From: Verrucomicrobiaceae bacterium
GTDB taxonomy: Bacteria > Verrucomicrobiota > Verrucomicrobiia > Verrucomicrobiales > Verrucomicrobiaceae
NCBI GenBank assembly: GCA_027484445.1
Contig: JAIXSY010000055.1
Location: forward strand, 1 to 64,000
Direction of reading: 5' to 3'
Length of the DNA stretch: 64,000 nt
The position numbers and the translations under genes are program-made. The notes under the pieces are model-generated. The model did no database searches, was not told the origin of the DNA, and saw only the letters and a program-made list of their open reading frames with translations. Shown here piece after piece: positions 1-7,546 of the stretch (its first letter is position 1; each line of letters starts with the position of its first letter).

Positions 1-128
1 GGCAAAGGGCCTTTGAAAAGTTGCTGCTACCACCTCATGTCACGCACATGTGGTGACGATGAAAAACTACTAGACAAGAATGGCACGACCCATTCACGCC
101 AGACTTCCGAGACGGAAAACTGATTTAT

Positions 129-147
129 TGCATTGATCATCAATGCA
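129..147. repeat. 19-bp palindrome (9-1-9)
   Basis: TGCATTGAT, one central C, then ATCAATGCA: a perfect inverted repeat with nine-base arms. It is AT-rich and has no T-run typical of a terminator, so it resembles a dimeric protein-binding site as much as a hairpin. No neighbouring regulator gene is seen to explain it. Confidence 0.5.
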
Positions 148-174
148 TTGAGATTGCGAATCTACTTTTTGCCC

Positions 175-206
175 GGCATCTTTTTCTTTTGGCATCTTTT
201 TCTTTT
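175..206. repeat. tandem 16-bp polypyrimidine repeat
   Basis: Two exact head-to-tail copies of GGCATCTTTTTCTTTT (175-190 and 191-206). A third copy matching 15 of 16 bases lies at 437-451. The unit is not a multiple of three, so it is unlikely to be part of a conserved coding repeat. Function unknown. Confidence 0.7.
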
Positions 207-499
207 GCAGTTCGCCGACGACACGGCTGGCGGCGGAGGTCTTTGCACGACCCAAAAGGGTGCGGGGAAAGTGAGGCAGAAAGCAGGTGGAGAGAGCCAT
301 GCGAGTTGAACCCCGAAGCGGCCACGGCGTTGTACCCACAAGGCAAATTTTGTGGCGAAGAGACGGGCCCTTTTCATCCCAAGAATGACTTCACAAATCA
401 ACGATGCCCGGCCTTGACCGAGTGCCATTCTTGCCTGGCATCTTTTTCTTTCATGTGCCCGGTCCGAACCCAGCCAATGCCATTGGTTGGATCGTGGGT

Positions 500-961
500 T
501 TATTTCACTTCCCTGAAAGGATCTGATTGTTTTATTGATTTAATAAGTTTATTATTTTTTAATAATTCATAGATTTTAACAGCAACTTCAGGTCCATTAT
601 TTGAAAAAAAGGCAGATCCATCACCAGCCACTAAAAACCCATCTTTACTTAACTGAAAAATTCTGGGATTTGATCCATTACGCCACGCAATGGTGAGTGA
701 GTTAACCTCCATACCTCTCACGTTATTGTCATTATAAGTCGATAATGCTTGATATTTCGCCGAGTTGATTGTGTCGATTATTTGACGTTCCAGGTTCTTA
801 TCATTTATTGCCACTGAAACCAGTTCATTTAGTTGATACAAACTGATAGAATTTATCCCTCCATCTAAGCAAAATAACTCATTTTCTCGTTTATTTTTTT
901 CAGAACCACAACTGATAAGCGCTAGAATTAAGCTAAGTATAAATAGTAATATTTTATTCAT
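500..961 (-). CDS. small putative lipoprotein, hypothetical
   Basis: A 153-residue protein with a hydrophobic N-terminus followed by a lipobox-like ISC at residues 16-18, so it is probably a lipid-anchored envelope protein. I chose the ATG at 961 rather than the upstream ATG at 994 because it places the signal peptide (MNKILLFILSL) at the very N-terminus. I do not recognise the mature domain; it contains a segment like SLTIAWRNGSNPRIFQLSKD that suggests a beta-rich fold. The gene is clearly more AT-rich than most of the window. Its start lies 11 bp downstream of the end of the upstream same-strand frame (973-1716), so the two are probably co-transcribed. That pairing suggests an effector with a dedicated partner, but this is only inference. 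Confidence 0.6.
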   Translation of the reverse strand: MNKILLFILSLILALISCGSEKNKRENELFCLDGGINSISLYQLNELVSVAINDKNLERQIIDTINSAKYQALSTYNDNNVRGMEVNSLTIAWRNGSNPRIFQLSKDGFLVAGDGSAFFSNNGPEVAVKIYELLKNNKLIKSIKQSDPFREVK

Positions 962-972
962 AAACAAGTGGT

Positions 973-1716
973 TTATTTGGTGAATAGCGTCCACTGAGAG
1001 CCAAATTGAGGTTTTACTGGAAAGTTTCCCGTGTAGGTGCCCATTGCGGAAGGGCGAGTGCTACTTCCAAGCGGAACTCCATATTTATTCTTTCCATAAT
1101 GATAAACCAGGCCACTGTAACCAACAAGACGTATTCCAGGTATGGACTGACTCATACGTTTTAATGAATTAAATTGACTGGATTTATCACCAGTCGCGCA
1201 TCCGCATAGAACTAGTGTACTTTTAATGTGTTTAGCGATAAATTTAAGTTCTTCGGGGTTCATAGGATGATTCCCAAACATTTGACCGCCATATTCCCAA
1301 CTGGCTCCATGATCCATGATCATCACGCGACCTACAGAACCTCCGAGTTTATTAACGGCAGTCACAAGAGTCGAGTTGCCTGGCAAATAGTGCTTTGGCA
1401 AACAGTGCTCGGGCTGGCCTGGGGGCACGCTGTGGGGATTGAGGGCATCCCAGAAGAGCTGGTGCATTGGGGGCGATGGGCTGATGAATGGCTTTTTTGA
1501 TTGGAAATGAATGATTTGCATCCCACCCGCAACACATTCCGCCCTGATTCCGCCGCTTGGTGGAATGACCGCGCCGCATGGCGCCATGACTGCGCCACGC
1601 TTCCCGATGACCGCGCCGCATGGTGCCATGACTGCGCCACGCTTCCCGATGACCGCGACGCATGGCGCAATGACTGCGCCACAATGCCCGGTCCACATCG
1701 GGTGAGGTAAAATCAC
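973..1716 (-). CDS. putative clan-CD (caspase/CHAT-like) domain protein, possibly a fragment
   Basis: The open frame encodes 247 residues. Residues 1-52 are translated from a 21-bp DNA repeat array and give a heptad pattern (GAVMAPC/GAVIGKR) that may not be biologically meaningful; an internal ATG at 1521 is an equally plausible start. Residues about 112-245 look like a real domain. A hydrophobic strand ends in MDHG (His136-Gly137), and about 35 residues later a second strand ends in LCGCATG (Cys173). This hydrophobic-HG...hydrophobic-C-x-[ST]-G arrangement is that of clan CD cysteine peptidases, and the second motif closely resembles the ACETG of CHAT domains. No longer parent protein is present, so it could be an orphan C-terminal cassette of a polymorphic toxin or surface protein. 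The 3' part is AT-rich, suggesting transfer. A small lipoprotein gene follows after 11 bp. Confidence 0.45.
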   Translation of the reverse strand: MILPHPMWTGHCGAVIAPCVAVIGKRGAVMAPCGAVIGKRGAVMAPCGAVIPPSGGIRAECVAGGMQIIHFQSKKPFISPSPPMHQLFWDALNPHSVPPGQPEHCLPKHYLPGNSTLVTAVNKLGGSVGRVMIMDHGASWEYGGQMFGNHPMNPEELKFIAKHIKSTLVLCGCATGDKSSQFNSLKRMSQSIPGIRLVGYSGLVYHYGKNKYGVPLGSSTRPSAMGTYTGNFPVKPQFGSQWTLFTK

Positions 1717-1732
1717 TGCGCCATGTGGCGCA
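1565..1732. repeat. 21-bp tandem repeat array with phased dyads
   Basis: Six well-conserved 21-bp units (1565-1690) alternate between two forms, giving a 42-bp higher-order period; degenerate units continue to 1732. Each 42-bp unit contains an inverted repeat of the form TGGCGCN, ATGAC, TGCGCCA, at 1579-1597, 1621-1639 (one mismatch in an arm) and 1663-1681. A perfect 16-bp palindrome, TGCGCCATGTGGCGCA, lies at 1717-1732. Twenty-one bases is two helical turns, so all units face one side of the DNA. The period is also divisible by three, so many frames stay open. Iteron-like binding array or expanded coding repeat are both possible. Confidence 0.75.
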
Positions 1733-1964
1733 ATCGCAGCAGCGTGCGGCGCAAAAAGACCTGGAGAGGCTTGACCGCATGGAGGAAATGCCGCGATCTC
1801 TGTAGGACTGGGTGCTGCTCCTGCACGGCAAGGTGCTTTTCTTGCAGGTCAAGGGCGTGTCAAAAGCCCCCGAGCTTGCCCTTTCCCTGGTCATGCTGAC
1901 ACAATCCCCGTGTGCGGCTCGCGAAGAAGTGGCGGAGGTCTGCATGTTTTTGGGAAGCAATTAA
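1704..1964 (+). pseudogene. degraded coding remnant with internal TAG
   Basis: One frame reads through 1704-1964 with a single TAG at 1803-1805. Before the stop it gives a charged, helical-looking segment (QQRAAQKDLERLDRMEEM). After the stop it gives VLFLQVKGVSKAPELALS and further protein-like sequence ending at TAA 1962-1964. The composition on both sides is that of a helical protein rather than random sequence. No start codon is convincing because the upstream part runs into the repeat array. I do not recognise the family. A shadow frame on the other strand (to 1960) is also open and cannot be ruled out. Confidence 0.3.
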
Positions 1965-2505
1965 GCGATTGATACAGTAGATTATCTTAGTTGCTCAAGA
2001 TTTTATTTTTAGATTTTTTGTCCAATTTTAGTTTTCGCGCACATCCGCAGGCACCGCAATTGCTTCGGATGATTTTGGATTTCCTAGATGTTTATAGTGC
2101 ACTCATGGGGTATGAATGGATGTCATTCAGCTCCGATCTTTGAGCTCGGATGTCATGATGTTTTGTAAAATGCCAGGTGATGGCTGAGGGGCAGCGGGCA
2201 GGTCCGCCAAGGTCATAAGCGCTGCGGATTTCAACCAGGGCTCGGAATGGCCCGTTGAATGCGCTTGCCTACGCTGGGTGCGGGGCATGAAAGCTAGGGC
2301 AGCGCCCACGACACATCCCTGAGCTGAAAAACACAAGTCTGCAGGACCTCGCAGAAAAGATGCACGGTGAAGAGAGAAGGGTTTGTTAGGATTGGGTCGA
2401 GCAGGATCTCAAAAGGCTGGTCAGATTCGAGACAGGAAGGCGGCCTCATGGGTGGCACGCCGTTGGTTGATCTGGCTTGTTGGGCAGAAGGCCCCACCCT
2501 GCCCA
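1965..2505. other. intergenic region without a supported gene
   Basis: The first 150 bases are AT-rich, then GC rises. Short frames on the minus strand (2127-2336, 2294-2557) have no recognisable domains. A direct repeat GGATGTCAT occurs at 2118-2126 and 2148-2156, exactly 30 bp apart. Nothing else is seen. Confidence 0.45.
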
Positions 2506-2847
2506 ATGCGTGCGAATTTAGAACTGGATCTTCACGAGCCCTATCAGGCTCACGCATTCTTCGCGCTCAGCTTTGCAGGTGCGGCATGTGGCCAGCTGCT
2601 ATCGGTGCCAATGGACAAGGTCGAATGCTCGGACGGTTGGTGCCTGGCTCTCGCCTAAGACGCGCAGTCCAAAGGCTGGGTGGTTTCTCCTCCTATAGAC
2701 AACGGAGAATGGGATGTGATGACAATGTGGTGTTCGTCCTGTGCAGCCAAAATTGGACGGCATCCGCAATCAAAAACCACCCAACAGCGGATTGCGGAGG
2801 GGCTGAGTGGGCTCAGCGTTGACATGCCGCTCGCAGAAAGCGGGTGA
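2506..2847 (+). pseudogene. small cysteine-containing protein interrupted by TAA
   Basis: From ATG 2506 the frame gives 50 protein-like residues (beginning MRANLELDLHEPYQAHAFFA), a TAA at 2656-2658, then about 62 more in the same frame, including WCSSCAAKIGRHPQ with a CxxC pair, ending at TGA 2845-2847. Both halves read like one small soluble protein. A single CAA-to-TAA change at codon 51 would explain the break (ALA-Q-DAQSKGWVV). The 3' end overlaps the last codons of the convergent S10 peptidase gene. The family is not recognised. The alternative is that only the 50-residue upstream frame is translated. Confidence 0.4.
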
Positions 2848-4375
2848 GGTCGGCTTTTTGCTTCTTCAGATCGGGGAGGTTGAGGTACATCATGTGACCG
2901 GCGGTGTAGTCGTCCTGCGTGATGTTTTTCATGAGGTCGGGATGGACGCGGAGGTGGCTGAAGGTGTAGCGACTGGCGAAGTAGGGCGTGGCCATGTCAA
3001 AGTAGCCGTTGGAGACATGGACCTTGAGGTAGGGGTTCGAGGTCATGCTAGCAGCGAGGACCTCGGAGACATCGGCAAACTCGTTTTCTGCATTCCAGTT
3101 CCATTTCCCCACGCTGGCGAGGATGTGATAGGGGCGGTCGTCCTCGAACTTTAGATCGTGCCGGACGTAGTGATTGAAGGTGGAGGCGTAGGCGCTGAAG
3201 ATGGCGTCAGCGCTGGGGTCGCTCTCCGCACTTTCACTCACGGGATCGCGGACATAGTTGGTGTAGCGGCTGTCGAATCGGCCTGTCACCAGTCGCTTCT
3301 CCCGCAGCAGCTCCGCATTGAAGCGATGCAGCGGCACGCGCAGGTTGGAGGCATCGAGGAAGGCTGCGCTCAGGCCGGTCAAACGGGCCATTTGCTTCAC
3401 CACTTGGGCGCGCTCAGCAGCGCGCAGGGAGCTGCCCAGGAGCAGGGCGCGGTTGTAATCGCCAGCGGCGAATGTTTCAGCCAAGGCGAGCACCTCGGGC
3501 AAGGGCAGCTTCTGAAGGTCGGCGGGCAGCTTTTGGTGATACCAGGCGGTGGCGGCGTAGCTGGGCAGATACAGCACGTGCGGAAGGTCATTCCCCTCCG
3601 CCCCCCAGATCGTCTGAAAATTCAGCACGGTGGAGACCAGCATGATGCCGTTCAGATTCATGCGATGCGCGCGCATGAGTTCGCCGCTCAAGGCTGCCGC
3701 ACGGGTCGTGCCGTAGCTTTCGCCAATGAGGAATTTCGGCGAAGGCCAGCGCGAGTGGCGGGTGATGTAGAGGCGGATGAACTCACCGATGCTTTTCGCG
3801 TCCTCATTCACGCCGAAAAAGTTTTTGGCCTCATCGGGCTTGGCCGCACGGCTGAAGCCGGTGCCGACGGGGTCGATGAAAACGAGATCCGTCTCGTCCA
3901 GCAGGCTGTGCTCGTTTTCCACCAACTCATAGGGCGGCGGCACGGCAAAGCCATCATCGCGCAGTTTCACGCGCTTCGGCCCAAGCAGACCCAGGTGCAT
4001 CCAGACCGAGGAGGAGCCGGGGCCGCCATTGAAGGAAAAGGTGAGCGGGCGCTTCGCGAGATCATCTTGGCCCTTGCGGGTGTAGGCGATGTAAAAGATC
4101 TCAGCCGTCGTCTTCCCCTCAGCATCTTTCAGCGGCAAGGTGCCTGCGGTGGCGGTGTAGTCGATCTTTTGCCCGTTGAGCGTGATGCTGTGTTCCGTGG
4201 TCGAGGTTTTCTCCGGCTTCTCTTCCTTTTTTTCGTCTTTCTTCGGCGCAGTCTCCGCTGGTTTTTCCGGTTTCGCTTCCGTGGGTTTCGGTGCGTGATG
4301 AGGGTCCTGCGGCTGCTGCGCGGCGGCGTGGGTCAGCAGACTGAGGCAAAGCAGAGCATGGTGGAGGCGTGGCAT
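2813..4375 (-). CDS. serine carboxypeptidase, peptidase family S10
   Basis: A 520-residue exported alpha/beta-hydrolase-fold carboxypeptidase. A signal peptide (residues 1-19, ending HAAA) is followed by a Lys/Glu/Pro-rich linker (20-60) and then the catalytic domain. Visible motifs are NGGPGSSS at 116-123 (oxyanion region), GESYG with the nucleophile Ser220, Asp460 in YFDMATP, and His494 in AGHMMYL. These form the S10 triad, so the enzyme is probably active and removes C-terminal residues from peptides outside the cytoplasm. Length matches the bacterial branch of the family. The gene stands alone, convergent with a decayed small frame and divergent from a small membrane protein gene. Confidence 0.9.
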   Translation of the reverse strand: MPRLHHALLCLSLLTHAAAQQPQDPHHAPKPTEAKPEKPAETAPKKDEKKEEKPEKTSTTEHSITLNGQKIDYTATAGTLPLKDAEGKTTAEIFYIAYTRKGQDDLAKRPLTFSFNGGPGSSSVWMHLGLLGPKRVKLRDDGFAVPPPYELVENEHSLLDETDLVFIDPVGTGFSRAAKPDEAKNFFGVNEDAKSIGEFIRLYITRHSRWPSPKFLIGESYGTTRAAALSGELMRAHRMNLNGIMLVSTVLNFQTIWGAEGNDLPHVLYLPSYAATAWYHQKLPADLQKLPLPEVLALAETFAAGDYNRALLLGSSLRAAERAQVVKQMARLTGLSAAFLDASNLRVPLHRFNAELLREKRLVTGRFDSRYTNYVRDPVSESAESDPSADAIFSAYASTFNHYVRHDLKFEDDRPYHILASVGKWNWNAENEFADVSEVLAASMTSNPYLKVHVSNGYFDMATPYFASRYTFSHLRVHPDLMKNITQDDYTAGHMMYLNLPDLKKQKADLTRFLRAACQR

Positions 4376-4474
4376 GGGAAAGAGGGGCGGCGCAAAGTCT
4401 CTCTTGTCTAGAAGAAATCCGAAAATGCCAATGGCGATTCAACCCATGAAGAAGAAAAAAAATCAGGCACGCGC

Positions 4475-4726
4475 ATGAACCTCCTTGAAGCACTAATTCG
4501 ATTTTTTCTTGGCCTCGTGGATGGCATCCTGGGTTTTTTCGAAGGGCTGCACCATGCGGACAAACATCTCGGCGCGCAGTCGAAGCTCGGGGAATCAGGG
4601 TTCGAGAAGGAAATGCGCCGCAAGCGCGATTTGTTCTTCAGGAACTGGAGATGGCTAGTGCTCGCCCTCTCCGTGCTGCTGGGCCTGGGTGTCCTGGCGT
4701 GGAATGGACTTGGGAGCAAAAACTAG
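4475..4726 (+). CDS. small single-pass membrane protein, hypothetical
   Basis: An 83-residue protein with an amphipathic or hydrophobic N-terminus (residues 1-24), a basic stretch (EMRRKRDLFFRNWRW) and a strong transmembrane helix (about 59-78) near the C-terminus. It is not recognised. The start ATG at 4475 overlaps the TGA of a 10-codon upstream frame (ATG 4446, peptide MKKKKNQARA) in an ATGA arrangement, which could couple translation. It ends 14 bp before the stop of the convergent coiled-coil gene. A competing minus-strand frame (4408-4719) has no protein-like features. Confidence 0.5.
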   Translation: MNLLEALIRFFLGLVDGILGFFEGLHHADKHLGAQSKLGESGFEKEMRRKRDLFFRNWRWLVLALSVLLGLGVLAWNGLGSKN

Positions 4727-4740
4727 CCACGGTGCCAGTG

Positions 4741-6870
4741 TCACTCCTGAGCCAGGGCGGGTTTTGTGCAGAATTCAGCCCGCATCTCGGCAAGTTGTTG
4801 CGCGAGGGTGGCCAGCTTTTCCTTCTGGCGCTTTTCGTCCTCCTGGCCTCGGCGCAGGCGTGCTTCTTGCTGTTCCAGCCGCACTTCGTTGAGGCGGATT
4901 TTTTCCTCTAGCTTCCGGTCCTGCTCCTTTAGTGCTGGATCTGCCTGCAGCGGCGTGGTGGCTCGTGGGCGCGCCTCGAGGCGCACACGCTCGCGCTGAA
5001 GCTGTTGCAGGCGGGCTTCCTCCCGCTGCACGGACTCGCGCAGGCGATTCAGGCGAGTCGTGAGCAGGGGTGAATCCGAGCCCTCTCGTGCGGCGGGTGC
5101 GGAAACGGTCTCCGGCGCGATGCGGGACAAGGAAGGCGCAGACACGGGCACGCCGGAACCTGCGCGCTGGCATAAGCAATGACGAAAACCTGCGAGTGAG
5201 ATCTCCATCTCATTCCTGGCCTGAGCTGCCTCGGGCGAATGCGGTGCTAGCTCCGCACACAGTGCCGCTGCCTCCGCGAGTCGTGCGGCCCAGCTTTGCA
5301 GTGCCTGCATCTTGGCTTCGGTGTCGGCCAGCTCTTGTCGCGCACAATCGATGCGGCTGGCCAGAGCATCTTTCTGCGCGCTGTATTCCTGCGTGGCAGC
5401 CTGGGTCAGATCCCGCAGCTCTTCATACCGTTCTCGCTCGGCTTTTTCACCCGCAAACAGGGCAGCGATGCTGTCCTGGAGACGCCGGTGCTCCTGAGCC
5501 AGCTCTTGCAGCCTCTGCTGCGCGGCCTGTTCCTCCTGGCGCAGGGTCAGCAGACGGTCCTCACGCTCTAGCAAAAGACCCGACAGCGCCTCAAAGGCCG
5601 CCACCTGCGTCGCGTGCTCGGCCTTTTTCTGGGTCAGCGCAGCCTTTCGTTCCTCAAGCTGCTGCTGGGTTTCTTCAAGGCAGCGCTTCGCCTCCTGCTG
5701 GCACGGCTGAATGACCTGCAGTTCTGCTTTCAACACGCTCCACTCCTGCTGAGCGAGTCGAATCTCCGCCTGCAAGGCGCTTCGCCGATCCAGGGCCTCT
5801 TGGCCCGCCACTTGATTGTCTTCCAGCTGGAGCAGGACTTCCGCGAGCCGATGCTCCGCCAAGGCCAGCCTGGCCTGCGTGCTGGTGAGCTGCACCTCAG
5901 CGCTGGCCCGCTGCTCTTGGGTGGCTAGCAGCCTTTGCGCACCACGTTCGATCTGCAGCGTCAGCTCTTGCTGCCTTTGCTCCGTCCGCTTCAGCCTTGT
6001 CTCTGCTTCGGTTAGGGCAAGCTCCACGACTCGCGCAGCCGACTCCTTGGCAGCGAGCTGATCTTCGACCTCATCCAGCTGGCTCAGAGTTTGGCTGAGC
6101 TGTGCCGTGGTGGTGAAAAAGGCCGCCAGACTGTGCTCGTGCTGACTCTGGAGGATCGCATGCTGGCTCTCTAGCTTCACCAGAGCCGCAGTCAGCGTGT
6201 GCAGCCGATCTTGGCGGGCAGAGAGCTCTGACTCTGCCGTCATGTTGGCCTGAAGAAGCGTTTCCTGTTGTGCCGTCAGGCTCTGTTGCACCTGCTCCAG
6301 CGCACGCAGTTCCAGACGCATCGACGCGAGCGCATCCAGCGTCTCCGCCAGCTCCACCTCGCGGGCTGTGCCCTGCTGCTCCAGTTGATCCAACCGCAGC
6401 TGCGTCAGGGCAAAGGTACGCTCCACCGCTTCCAGCTCCACTTGCTTCTCCGAACGCTCAGCGGTCGTGCGCTTGATTTGCTCATTGAGTTCCTCAGATC
6501 GACTTTTCAGATGGGTCAGCCGGGCTTCTTCCATCGCCCGACGCCCCGCGAGCTTCTGCGTGGTCGCCAGCGTCTCAGCGAGGCGAGATGACAGGGACTC
6601 CAGCGTTTGCCGGGCCTCAAACTCCTGGGCTTGCAGCAGATGGACCTCGGCCGCCAGCTCATGATGCCGGGCTGTGACCTCGTGCAGCTGGGCAGACATG
6701 CGGGCATGATCCGCAGACACCTCCTCCAGGTGTTTCACCCGCTGCTCATGCAGGCGCTCTGTGGCATGAACGGCGGCTGTGAGTTCGACCAGACGCCCCA
6801 GCGGCATATCGTCGGCCAGCGGCATCTGAAGTTCACGGCCATCTTCGAGGACGAAAGCCAGCTTTTTCAT
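4741..6870 (-). CDS. large coiled-coil protein
   Basis: 709 residues. Residues 1-30 form a short non-helical start (MKKLAFVLEDGRELQMPLAD). The rest, to about 510 and again 590-700, is nearly continuous Gln/Glu/Leu/Arg/Ala-rich coiled coil with heptads. A less helical, Pro/Ser-containing linker lies at about 540-600. No signal peptide or membrane segment is visible, so a cytoplasmic scaffold or structural role is likely. Coiled-coil content gives spurious similarity to SMC/myosin-like proteins, and no Walker motif is present, so it is not an SMC ATPase. It is separated by about 90 bp from the cytochrome lipoprotein gene upstream on the same strand. Confidence 0.8.
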   Translation of the reverse strand: MKKLAFVLEDGRELQMPLADDMPLGRLVELTAAVHATERLHEQRVKHLEEVSADHARMSAQLHEVTARHHELAAEVHLLQAQEFEARQTLESLSSRLAETLATTQKLAGRRAMEEARLTHLKSRSEELNEQIKRTTAERSEKQVELEAVERTFALTQLRLDQLEQQGTAREVELAETLDALASMRLELRALEQVQQSLTAQQETLLQANMTAESELSARQDRLHTLTAALVKLESQHAILQSQHEHSLAAFFTTTAQLSQTLSQLDEVEDQLAAKESAARVVELALTEAETRLKRTEQRQQELTLQIERGAQRLLATQEQRASAEVQLTSTQARLALAEHRLAEVLLQLEDNQVAGQEALDRRSALQAEIRLAQQEWSVLKAELQVIQPCQQEAKRCLEETQQQLEERKAALTQKKAEHATQVAAFEALSGLLLEREDRLLTLRQEEQAAQQRLQELAQEHRRLQDSIAALFAGEKAERERYEELRDLTQAATQEYSAQKDALASRIDCARQELADTEAKMQALQSWAARLAEAAALCAELAPHSPEAAQARNEMEISLAGFRHCLCQRAGSGVPVSAPSLSRIAPETVSAPAAREGSDSPLLTTRLNRLRESVQREEARLQQLQRERVRLEARPRATTPLQADPALKEQDRKLEEKIRLNEVRLEQQEARLRRGQEDEKRQKEKLATLAQQLAEMRAEFCTKPALAQE

Positions 6871-6962
6871 GAGAGAGTTGGGTTGCTAGTCCGTCAACCT
6901 AACCGCTCTCGGATAATCAAGAAAGCTAAAATAACACGAAAGCCAAAGGAACTGCGCACGCC

Positions 6963-7394
6963 TCAAGAAGATCGCGGCAGCTCTCCCTGAGGTTCAAAGC
7001 GCAGGCGGGGACCCCGAGGCACCTTGGCCCCGGCCTGGATCCACTCGCGCAGCACCTGCCGCTCCTCACGGCGAAGCGCGTGCCCTGTGGGTGGCATGGC
7101 CCCGGCGACCTGATCGGGAAAGCTCACCACCTGATAGAGCCGACTGGCCTCTGGTCGGCCAGGGGTGATCCAGCCGCCCTGACGGATCAGAGCCGCCAAT
7201 GCTTTCGAATCATGGATCGAAGGCATGGTGGAGAGGCGCTGATCGCCGTGGCAATGCACGCAGTTCTGTTCCAGCACGGCCTTCACGGGGGCAAAGGCAG
7301 CGAGTTCTGCCTGCCTCTCCGGCGATTCAGGCACCGTGCAGCCGGTGAAGAACCCAAGAGCTAGAGGTGCAGCGATCCCAAAGAGACGTTTCAT
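6963..7394 (-). CDS. single-haem c-type cytochrome (PSCyt-like) lipoprotein
   Basis: 143 residues from the ATG at 7394, chosen over an upstream in-frame ATG because it starts an export signal (MKRLFGIAAPLALGFFTGC). Cys19 is a plausible lipidation site, though Phe at position -3 is atypical. The haem site is CVHCH at 45-49 and the likely axial Met100 sits in AGAMPPTGH, followed by the helix EERQVLREWIQAGA. This matches the planctomycete-type cytochrome domain (PSCyt1) that usually occurs fused to DUF1549/DUF1553; here it is free-standing. It is divergent from the DUF1501 gene (152 bp apart), suggesting a shared control region and a joint surface or periplasmic role. Confidence 0.8.
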   Translation of the reverse strand: MKRLFGIAAPLALGFFTGCTVPESPERQAELAAFAPVKAVLEQNCVHCHGDQRLSTMPSIHDSKALAALIRQGGWITPGRPEASRLYQVVSFPDQVAGAMPPTGHALRREERQVLREWIQAGAKVPRGPRLRFEPQGELPRSS

Positions 7395-7546
7395 AGGACT
7401 ACAGCGTCTCACAGCGCGCTTCCGGCTGCCAGACAAAAGCATCCAGCCCGGCTCGCCGATCTTGCGCACTGCTGCGCCAGGATTGGCGGATCAGGCCACC
7501 AGGCGCAAAACCAGCCGCCAAGGCCCGTAGCGGTGCCCATCCTCTT

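Larger units (their letters stand above)
1..499. other. non-coding accessory region
   Basis: I see no convincing gene in these 500 bases. Several overlapping short frames are open on both strands, but their translations are low-complexity (Lys/Arg-rich or Pro-rich) and have no domain features. The stretch holds a 19-bp palindrome, a perfect tandem duplication of a 16-bp polypyrimidine unit and a third near-copy about 250 bp away. It lies downstream of the minus-strand lipoprotein gene and looks like decayed accessory DNA or an untranslated region. Confidence 0.5.

Noticed and set aside
3158..4411. 417-codon plus-strand open frame
   Set aside because: Fully antisense to the S10 peptidase, which has an intact catalytic triad; the antisense translation is an artefact of GC-rich codon use.
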